Positions 46,519 through 55,329 of a stretch of 64,000 nucleotides of DNA are shown here, piece after piece (the first letter of the stretch is position 1; every line of letters starts with the position of its first letter). Source of the stretch: Neurospora tetraspora (lineage: Eukaryota; Ascomycota; Sordariomycetes; Sordariales; Sordariaceae); assembly GCF_033439725.1 (NCBI RefSeq), contig NW_026944384.1, positions 310,001 to 374,000 on the forward strand. Reading direction: 5' to 3'. Below the pieces are notes generated by a model, which saw only the letters and a list, made by a program, of their open reading frames with translations, searched no databases and had not been told where the DNA came from. The position numbers and the translations under genes were made by a program.

Positions 46519-47168
46519 TTATGTCTTTCTGTGTGTCCGTCTGGTCTCGTCAATATTTGGCTCTCGCTTCAATGTCATCCATCCCACAGCCCCATTCTTC
46601 TTCCTTTGATAGGTAAGGTAGGAAGGGATAACAGCTGGATTGGGGGGTTTGGTTGTGATGTAGAGAGGGAGCTGTTCAACGACGTCACTAGTACCTCGGA
46701 CCCCCGCTGGAAGTCAAGTGAGGTTTGATGCCCTTTGATCAAGAGCGGTGGTGGTGGTGGTGGTGGTTGTGGTTGTGGTTGTGATTTGGGAAGCGGTGGT
46801 GGGGCGTGCCGTTCGACGTCCCTGCACACTTGATCTCGACGACCAAACAAGTCACTACAGATTTGCGGAGCTCATCCATCTTGTAGAGCTGAGTTGCGGG
46901 TTCAGCTACCTCTAGGCTTAGAATCGTTTTGCCAACACTTTTTTTTCTTTTCGTTTCTTTTCTGGTTTTTTTTTGGTTTTTTTGAAAAAAAAAAAAAGAA
47001 AAAGGTCCCAATATCAAGTCACTAACGCAACTACTAGGACGGTAACCCCCAAAAACGGAGCTGTTTGCTTGTTGGCTCAAGACCATCATTTATTTGTGGC
47101 GGATCACTATAAAGACGGATTTAGGCCGCGTTTCTTCTCCCACTGTTTGCAGTATAAATATTTCGCAG
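46519..47168. other. Intergenic, simple repeats
   Basis: Holds a GGT/GGTTGT microsatellite (46746-46785) and a T-rich run followed by an A-run (about 46938-47003) that can pair as a hairpin. A copy of TACCTCTA lies at 46907. No gene seen. Confidence 0.6.
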
Positions 47169-47486
47169 TACCGCAAAGACTCGGGCCGTTCGTTTTCAAT
47201 TTCCAGGGAAATCTGGCATAGTCTGTAAACATTACTGCAACATTCATGCCCGCCAGAAATTGTATGCAAGACGGTGATTTTAAATGTCCCTACCCTCCAG
47301 CGCCCTTGAAAAGACACGGGGAAGAGACAGGGCACCAGAAGAATCGAATTTACAGTGCTCCGGGGTGGCAACACGTCTCTCCCATCTTTTTTGCGGGCAT
47401 AAAATTCACATATTCGGGCATACGCATGTCTGATTATGCCAGGTTTCACTAGAAGTTGAAAACGAACGGCCCGAGTCTTTGCGGTA
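47169..47486. mobile_element. 318-bp inverted-repeat element (TA-flanked)
   Basis: Arms of 52 bp (47169-47220 and 47435-47486) match at 48 of 52 positions. The element is bounded by TA and begins CCGCAAAGACTCGGGCCGTT. It shares only CCGCA and the TA flank with the elements at 10493 and 30429, so it is a separate family or a distant relative in the same TA-duplicating superfamily. No coding capacity. Confidence 0.8.
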
Positions 47487-48107
47487 TGGCCATCTACAGG
47501 GAACTCCCCGAAGCTCACAGGGCGGAGCTGGCGTCAAATGGTGGCCATACTGCATTGACTACACGAAAAAGCATGGATAGAGGTATGCCGTGCTGTCTTG
47601 ATCACAAAAGACCGAAATTTGGTCATGCATAACGGTACCTCTATATATCTTTCACCCGAACGTTTGGAAGTAAGGCTAAGCGAGGCTAAAAAAGGAGTCA
47701 GAAAAATCATACTGCAGGAGATGCAGATGCAAGCGCTGTATGGACCCCGAATACTGCATACAGTGAGAGAAGAAACGTGGCCTTGCAGGTTTTTTGAAAA
47801 TAAATGTAATGCACAGACGCCGAAGGACTACGGAAGTCCGTTGAATTTATTTCTCACATATCCTGCCTTCGTAGTTTTTCCAATGGTCCTGTACGCTAGT
47901 ATAAAACCTCCCCTCTTTCCTGATGTTTTGCCATTCTTCTTCTTCCACCACCATCACAACCTCTAGACCTCTCGCCATTTCTCACATTCTCACCACAAAA
48001 GAACCCCAATAAGAAAACTTCTTGCCGTTTCCTCTTGCCATCTACTTCTTCACCAGTATTCGGCCCACCAACGCAATAGTCCAATTTGAAGCTGGAACTC
48101 AGTCATC
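47487..48107. other. Intergenic upstream of secreted-protein paralogue
   Basis: Probable promoter and leader of the gene at 48108. TAGAGGTA at 47578 and TACCTCTA at 47636 form a 66-bp inverted pair. No gene seen. Confidence 0.5.
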
Positions 48108-48778
48108 ATGCTTCTCTCCAACATCGTCTTCGGAGCCGTTCCAGCCATGCTGCAGGTAAGATATCGAGAGTCACACTCTTTGGCGCGAATCATCTTGCTC
48201 ATATTATTCGTTCTGCACGCGAAACCAAACACGCACTAATACATATTTTTTTTTACAGATCCATGCTGCCAGCGCGATTCCAACATTTGCAGGGAGAAAG
48301 CTCCGTCGTCCAAAATGCCCCTCGAGCGTCGGAGTCTCGATGTTAACTCGGTGAATTGCCATCCCGAGTGGGTCCCTGAAAAGTTGGCCTTGGGAGATCG
48401 TATTCCAGAGGGCATTGATTACCTCCGAAAGACCCCAAATGGCAAACCAGCTCTCGGTCCTGGTGCAGGAAATTGCGACCGGGTCAGCTGCTCATGGAAT
48501 TCAGCCATTTTCTGGTGCAACGAGGTATGTCATTGATATCTATGTCTAGTTATCATACCACTCCCTAGATGAAAATGATTGAACAGTGAATGGATTCCAG
48601 ACTGACATCTATGTGGTTACAGGGTTCTGAGACAAAGGAGCTCGATAGCTATGGCACCATTGCCGATGCCGCTCAGATCATCCAGGAAGAGTGCAAGCTT
48701 GGCGAAGGGGATTATATTCTGGGCCAGGTCTTTATGAAGAACCAGTGGAGTGTCGTTGTTCAGAAGGATGATTGCTGA
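48108..48778 (+). CDS. Secreted six-cysteine protein paralogue, shortened form
   Basis: Exon 1 (48108-48155, MLLSNIVFGAVPAMLQ) is the family signal-peptide exon. Exon 2 ends at 48524 after the core GPGAGNCDRVSC and AIFWCNE, and exon 3 (48623-48778) encodes ELDSYGTIADAAQIIQEECK and ends VVQKDDC. Relative to paralogues it lacks the central GYGIE/TTPGGPTVN segment, about 75 residues. The intron 1 acceptor is uncertain: TTTTACAG at 48258 keeps the rest of the signal peptide (IHAASA) but throws exon 2 out of frame, while AG at 48272 keeps the frame (151 residues) but shortens the signal peptide. So it is either a working short variant using the second acceptor, or a damaged gene. The six family cysteines are all present. 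Confidence 0.65.
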
Positions 48779-49323
48779 GACTGGAGCTGCGCCTACATTC
48801 TATACCATGATGGCATAAGGAGCATAAACACCAGCTGCCGGAGTGGGCGTCAGTTGTGATTACGGGTACATGTATTGTTAGACACAGGTTTGCCAGGACA
48901 GAATGGAGCAAGATATTAGGGACACTAGGCTCCTTCAAGGCCCACGACGCAGATCGGAAGCCAACCGGAGAAGCCGAGGTGGGAATACACTAGAAGGTAC
49001 TTGAAGCACACAAGGTGGTTTTCTCTGTCACTTCCCGTATTTCCGGGTCTACATGTAACAGACCTCACGGAACAACAAGCTGAGGTGGAAATTGGATACT
49101 GGAGAATATGTTCCACTTGCCATATCAATCTCAAGATACGTCGAGGTATAAATAAACGAGTGTTCAACGTCTTTGCGTTTTTTATCCCTACAATCCACTT
49201 CTTCTTCTTCTTCTTCACCACACAGGCTATCGGCAGAAGACTGCCGTGACCAGCGAATCAACCTCAGACTCAGAGCTTTGCCCCTTTCCACTTCTCAACA
49301 CCAACAAACGGTGAACCGCCACG

Positions 49324-50034
49324 ATGTTCAACCCAGTCATCATCTCCGGAGCCATCCTGGCCACGACAATACTCTAAGCCCTCCCGGTTGTCGCCGTCCC
49401 AACCTCTCCGTTTGCCAACAGCCCTATCCCAGGATACGGTATCGAAGACATCACCTGGGGGATCTTGACCACTCCTGGAGGTCCTACCGTAAACGCCACG
49501 GGCACCATCCAACAGGCCATTCAGTTGGTACAGCAGAACAACCCACGGTTTCGCTCCGATTTTGCTATGGACCTTAAGCCCAGAGGTATCAAAAGGGCTG
49601 ACGGCAATCTCATGGAGTACGAGTCACTTCGCTGCGAAGAATGGCAAAACGCCGACGCAAGTTGGGACATGCTTGCGGAAGATATTTTCGACCTCAGGCA
49701 TATTTCCGGAAAGCCGGCTAACGGTCCCGGCCCCGGCAAGTGTGGCCGGGTCCACATCAGCTGTAGAGTAGGGGCGGCGATTTAGTTGGTGTAATGATGT
49801 ACGTGAACACGGGCAGTCTACGTCTTGCCAAGTTGTACCTGAAGCTCACTTTCCCCGTTTCTTGAGAATCCGGAGAGGAAGGAACTCGATAGTTATAATA
49901 CCATTGCCGATGCCGCTTACGTCATTTACCGCCAATGCCTTCGACTTGACGTTAGGTTCGATTTCGTGGTCTACATACGGCTAGGTGTATCTCAAGGATA
50001 ATTGGAATGTTATTGCTCGGGGGGATGATCCGGT
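49324..50034 (+). pseudogene. Broken secreted six-cysteine paralogue
   Basis: The frame opens MFNPVIISGAILATTIL and then hits TAA where paralogues have Gln (a CAA-to-TAA change, RIP-type). It continues through PIPGYGIEDITWGILTTPGG and NATGTIQQAIQLVQQNNPRF to the core GPGPGKCGRV. Two extra residues interrupt RVSC, and a frameshift with TAG falls where AIxWCND should be. Exon 3-like sequence (ERKELDSY and NTIADAAY) follows around 49880-49925. The upstream leader and splice layout resemble the neighbours. At least three disabling changes make this a pseudogene. Confidence 0.8.
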
Positions 50035-50350
50035 TTCTAGTGTAGTACGTCAACATTTGTCTACCAATATAAAGTGCAGAAACTACAAGAATCAAGGACA
50101 AACTGCACCGTTGGTGGGAGGCAGTTTGCTCGCGGCTCGTTGATGTCCCGTCCCGTCTTTCTGACCTCATCGGCATGCCTTCCCCTGTCAAACAGCCCAT
50201 AAATGAACGAGTGACGACCACATCCTAGACCATCGTTTTCTGCCCCATCTACTTCCAACCTCACGACACAACCTACCGGCACAAATCCTCCATTACCAGC
50301 ACAACACTCTCAAATCTGCCCTCATCCCCTTTTCCAAATCATCCCTCACA

Positions 50351-51123
50351 ATGCTCAACCCCCTCCTCATCTCTCACACCCTCTTAGCAACCACAATCCT
50401 CCAACTCCTCCCTATTTCCGTAGCCGCCATCCCAACCGTTCCCAAATCAACCACCAACCGAGCTCCTTTCAACTCTGCGAACGAAGGCCCGATCCACGAC
50501 TACACCATCGAACCCATAACCTTCCAAATCCCAACCTCCCCCTCCCTCAACAGTCCGACCATAAACGTCACCGGCACAATCCAACAAGCCATCCAGGCCG
50601 CCGAGAAAGTCAATCCGGCATGGCGCTCCGATTTCGCACAGGCCACCATCCAGAAATTCAAGTCCCAGAATCTACTAGCAGCAGTGGAAGTCGACCACTG
50701 GGACTGCTCGACCGGTGCCCCCACGGGGTACAACGACGTCTCGGAGAGTCTCTGGGCTGTGGCCTTGACTAAGGGAAAACCGAGTTTGGGACCGGGAAGG
50801 TGTGGACGGGTTAGTTGTCAGGAGGGGGCGGCGGTTTGGTGGTGTAATAACTCTGTAGGTGTCCCTCTCTGCTCGACAGGGGCCATTGAGAGTTCATGAA
50901 TGGTGGTTTATACCAAGGTATATATGTGGCTGACGCTTTCTCTGTCTGCTAGGGCCTCGCTAGGAAGGAACTCGACAGTTATGGAACCATTACGAACGCT
51001 GCGTATGAGATTTTGGATAATTGTCCTGTTAGTGATGAGGCCCTGGGACCGAAGAGGTTGATTCATGGACAGGTGTATTTGGTGGGGGAGTGGCATGTTG
51101 TTATTGGGGGTGATGAGTGTTAG
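50351..51123 (+). CDS. Secreted six-cysteine protein paralogue
   Basis: Two exons, 50351-50854 and 50953-51123, give 224 residues. The signal peptide (MLNPLLISHTLLATTILQLL, then PISVAA) is encoded without the intron that splits it in the paralogues at 34.3, 48.1 and 52.2 kb, so that intron was lost here or never gained. The mature part has TINVTGTIQQAIQAAEKVNP and WRSDFAQ, then the core GPGRCGRVSC and AVWWCNN just before the second family intron. Exon 2 reads ELDSYGTITNAAYEILDNCP and ends VVIGGDEC. Six cysteines match the family positions. It directly follows the broken paralogue, in the same orientation. Confidence 0.82.
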
Positions 51124-51212
51124 GAAGGGGAGTGGGTGGTTTACATAACAGGTGAGGGCCGGAAACTGGGTATTTGCAGACAGGAAAGAGGGCTTGACGT
51201 GTTGGGGGGAAA

Positions 51213-51234
51213 GGGGGGGGGGGGGGGGGGGGGG
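51213..51234 (+). repeat. Uninterrupted 22-G tract
   Basis: A run of 22 G residues preceded three bases earlier by a run of six G, 90 bp after the stop of the upstream paralogue. It could form a G-quadruplex; run length in the assembly may be imprecise. Confidence 0.85.
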
Positions 51235-52216
51235 TTGGTTGTACACTTGGGAGGTAGCTTCCTTTTTCATGTGGTCCCCGAGGCTAGAGGCAGTGGTAGT
51301 TGTTGCCCCAGGGGGGGTTTAGCGACGTGTGCGGTGGCCCGGTGTTCGTGACGGTGATCAAACGAGCTGTTGGATATTTCAACCTGATCATCTCATTTTT
51401 AATGCTAGAGGTGATATTCTCGTCCGTAGTACATCCTTCAACCTTTCTTCCACTTCCTGGTATGGGTTTCTGAATCTGGCTCGGTGTTTTTGCGCAACCA
51501 GCGGTGTAGCCGTTATCCAGCTGTTTGCGCATAAACCTACAGTACCTTATATTGCTCATGACGTGATCCTCCGGGATCCTTCGAGAGGCACATGGATACC
51601 ACGAAGTTCACGTTATGATTCTTCCAGGAATGGGTGTCATACGAAAGGACTGGCGGATGTTTTTTTGCGCCAAGGACTGGGAAGGATTTCAACCATTTAG
51701 GGAAGTGGAATTATATGTCTGGACCCGTGCTCTTGAGCTGTTGATTGATCAAGCTGGTGTATTGATGCGTTCAGTCTGAAGTACCTTGTCGGGCAATCTT
51801 TGGTGACGCGCACCTAAGTAGTTTTTATCTAAAGATGGGCGACAGAGCCGCATGGTACTATAGGACGAAGTTTGCTTCTGGAAAGCCATATGTCCGAGTA
51901 CCTATATGTGTGACAGAACTTTATGAAGGTTCGTATAGAACACGATGTTTGTTTCCGCGTTTCCGGGGCCGTTTCTGCTACCATGGCAGGTCAGCACGTC
52001 AGCGAGTGCGATGTTTGAGGGTGGGATATACGACGTTAACTATGGGGTCTTCGACCTATAAAGGGGTGAGCAGTCTTCGTTGAAGATAAGTTTTCTATCA
52101 CACATCAGCTTCAGGAACACCACAACTCCAGCAAAGCAATCCAGTTCGAACTATCATCGCAAAGATCATTATCAGGTACATACCTCATCACATTCGCAAG
52201 CACGACAACCGCCACC

Positions 52217-52970
52217 ATGGTATTCTCGGCCATCACCTCCGGAGCTGTTTTGCTCATCGCTCTACTCCAGGTTTGTGCTCAATCCCGAACAGTTGTTATT
52301 TAGCGAACAGTTTACTTACCTTTACCTGATGATCACAGGTTCTTCCTGTCGCGGCAGTCCCAGCTGCTCTGAACCTTGACGAGAACGGCATCGGGGAGAT
52401 CGTCTGGGAGATTCAGACTTCTCCTGGAGGGCCCACCGTCAACGTGACGGGGACTGTTCAAGAAGTCATCCGGTCTGCTGAGAAGATTAACCCAAACTTT
52501 CGTTCCGACTTTGCCCTTGACCAGCCTACCGAAGCTTCTTCCCACGATGGACAAGAAAAATACGAGGCTTTTGGTTTCGATTGTCAGCCGGAGAGTGACG
52601 CCAGCGTGGATCACATTGGAATCGGCATTAACTACCTTCGCCGTGTCCCTGGACGCCCAGTCATGGGCCCAGGCACGTACAACTGTGGACGAGTCAGCTG
52701 TGACTGGGGGGCTTCTATTTACTGGTGTAACCAGGTACGTGATCAGCTTGGCCGTTGCTATTGCCGTATACTAACGCTCATTTTACCTGCATCTAGGACC
52801 CTTTCAACGACAAGGCGCTTGATAGCTTTGCCGCCATTGCCGAGGGCGCTCAGGTGATTGTAGACGGTTGCAAGCAATATCATACTGAACCGGATACCCA
52901 TGGCCGGGCCTATTCCAAGGATAACTGGAGTGTTAGGGTGACCGGGACCGGCTTCCTACCTTTTTGCTAA
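52217..52970 (+). CDS. Secreted six-cysteine protein paralogue
   Basis: Three phase-0 exons, 52217-52270, 52339-52734 and 52797-52970, give 207 residues. Exon 1 plus the start of exon 2 form the signal peptide (MVFSAITSGAVLLIALLQ, VLPVAA). The mature part has GIGEIVWEIQTSPGGPTVN, VTGTVQEVIRSAEKINPNFR and SDFALD, then the core GPGTYNCGRVSC and SIYWCNQ before intron 2. Exon 3 has ALDSFAAIAEGAQVIVDGCK and DNWSVRV, and ends LPFC. All six family cysteines and both conserved intron positions are present. The ATG lies in a good context (GCCACCATGG). It is the last gene before the RIP-mutated block, 0.7 kb from its edge. Confidence 0.87.
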
Positions 52971-53690
52971 AGACGCGTCACCTGCACATGCTAGGCAGCT
53001 AGAAAGGAAGTTTGATACGGGATATAGAGAAGGATTGGGTTTCATTATAATGGAGAAATACAGGGAGTTGCCTCAATTAGCATGGTATAGGTAAAGGTTG
53101 TAAGAAGTAGTGAAATCAACGGAAGAAAAGGCGATAGAAAAATACTGGAGCGAGGTTACCGTCGTTGAAGCAGAGTTCTGACGTTGAAGGCTCTTGCTAG
53201 GCAATGCTTGAATCGGAGATAAAATTAAACTTCAATTTGCTGACAACTTTTTGATATTGAGGCGTGTCACAGTCAAGAATACAATCTAAACGGGTTGTGC
53301 TGATGGAAAAATGAAGTGGACAATCGGAGAGTCCGTCTGAACATAGTCCCGTGGCTGGAGTGGAACGATGACTCCCGGCTTTTATGATGAAAACTGCTTG
53401 TGACGGGGAAATGTGCAATTCTCATGAAACAGTCGTGGTCCTTGCCCTCGTTTCGCTTTCCTCTTTTTTGCGTTAATGAAGGCACCCGTCGGGTGATGCA
53501 AACACTTCAAGTGACGGTTGAGGGTGGGAAAGAACAGTATATGTGATATTACTGGTAATAATCGATATAGGTTCAACGTGGCTTGATTGTATATCTGTGT
53601 GTAAGACTGGCTCTGCAAACTTGAAGCTCTGGCATCTAGGTAAAAATCCCGCATATCCCAATCCAGCTAGGCACGTAAACGGTTAGTAGA
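52971..53690. other. Intergenic, edge of the gene-bearing segment
   Basis: Normal-composition sequence after the last secreted-protein gene. Only short featureless open frames. Composition shifts abruptly to A+T-rich at about 53690. Confidence 0.55.
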
Positions 53691-54196
53691 TCCCTTAGCC
53701 TCTAATATACCCTCTTAGATTTAGTATATAAACCACGCTAGATCTACCTAGATATGCCCTGAAATGCCCTAAAATCCTTCCAAAACTAGCTACAAATAAT
53801 ACTATCCCTAAATTGCTTCTTCCTTATAGTAGTTTTCAAATTATTATTCGTAAAAGTCTTGCCTTATTATATTTATTATTATACTTACCAATTCGTTACC
53901 CGAATCCTCTTTTGCAAAATTCTCTATACCCTTCAGACAGCTTATAATAATATCTCCGTTATTAAATTCTTATAATTAAATTTATAATTACTATAATTCT
54001 ACAAATCCCAGTTACTCTATAGATTTTAAATATATTATAGGAAAGATGCTTTTGATAAGGCTATTTATAATCTATTCCTTAGTGGGCACGTAGACTACGT
54101 CTACTAATTTCCTCTTTTACGCTTGCCTTAATTAGTATTTATATATATTGATATATTTAAATTTAATTACGAGCCAAATTCCCTCCTTTATAATAA
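53691..54196. other. RIP-mutated sequence of unknown origin
   Basis: A+T-rich with TA-rich, CA-poor composition like the adjoining chromovirus copy, but it lies beyond that element's LTR. It matches nothing else in the window that I can see. It is probably the remnant of another repeat into which the chromovirus inserted, or RIP that spread beyond the repeat. Confidence 0.5.
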
Positions 54197-54507
54197 TATA
54201 AAGTTATAGCACGATAAGGTGAGAATACGTTTAGTATACGATAGTAAATCTATTTTAAAAGGTAGATTTTAGCCTAGCCAGTAGAGAATGTCCGGTTAGG
54301 CTATAAGGGTTTTTATTTTATATACGAGCCCTTAGTAGGCCCGGGATCCGGCGCCCGGTTTCCGACTATACGCTTCTATTATTATCGTACCTACTCTACT
54401 ACTTATTATAACGGCCCCCTCGCCCCGCTTTATTGCTCTTATCGGTTTATTATAACGTTCCGTTCTTCGGATTTAAATCTTAGGCTCTTTAGTATAATAA
54501 CTTTATA
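54197..54507 (-). repeat. Gypsy 3' LTR (311 bp)
   Basis: Inverse-oriented match to the LTR at 17050-17360, same length, ends TATAAAGTTATT and ...AACTTTATA read on minus. The low-mutation central segment with GCGGGGCGAGGGGGC is retained. Confidence 0.9.
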
Positions 54508-54510
54508 ATT

Positions 54511-54522
54511 ATCCCCCCTTTT
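54511..54522 (-). other. Polypurine tract of the chromovirus
   Basis: Read on minus, AAAAGGGGGGAT lies immediately before the LTR start, where the plus-strand primer of an LTR retrotransposon belongs. Its position supports the LTR boundary and the element's orientation. Confidence 0.7.
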
Positions 54523-55329
54523 AGTAACTACAATCCTTTATAATTTAGCCGTATTTCCCGGCTTCGAAATATGGTTTAGGTTTTAATCGGCTATATTTTA
54601 GTATAGTATAGGTAGGCCTTTTATTAGCGACCCTTTACCTTTATTTGTTATTTCGTAAATACGTTTATTATATTATATTATTTTCCCCCTTAGTAACGCC
54701 TAGCCCTCTAAGTACTTACCCGCTATAATTATTTATATTAAAGAATAATTATTTACTATTCGTCTTTTCTTTTTCTAAAGTTACAGAATTCTTTCTTTTC
54801 TTTTACTTCTTTCTTTCCTTTAATAATTATATTGTAACTATAGCTAATATAAATTAATTTATCCCCATATAGGAACGCTAATTTAATAGTAACCCCGTAA
54901 CGCTTCTTAATATTAAATTTCTTAAAATTACCGGCTTCCTAACTACTTAAACCGAACGTATCTTTTATTAATACCCCTATGACCCTGCTAAGAGCTTTCC
55001 GTTTATTTAGTATCCTATAAATATTTTTTTATTAAATTTTTTAATTCATCGGCGATACGTCAGTATTAATTTATTTCTTAGGACGGCGAGAGTATCCCTT
55101 ACGGCCTTTATTTAGTAATCATTTACTTTAATTTACTATTCCCTTATTATTAGTAAGTTAAAAATTCTAATAATAATTATATACGTTATTAAGCGTAGAA
55201 GTAAATTTATCGCCCTATAAATTATTCTTTCTTTATTTTTAGTCTACTTAATTCATTAAGTTTCAATAATTTAAATCTTCAATAAATATTTTAAATTGTT
55301 TTAGATTTATTAATATTATATTTTAAATA

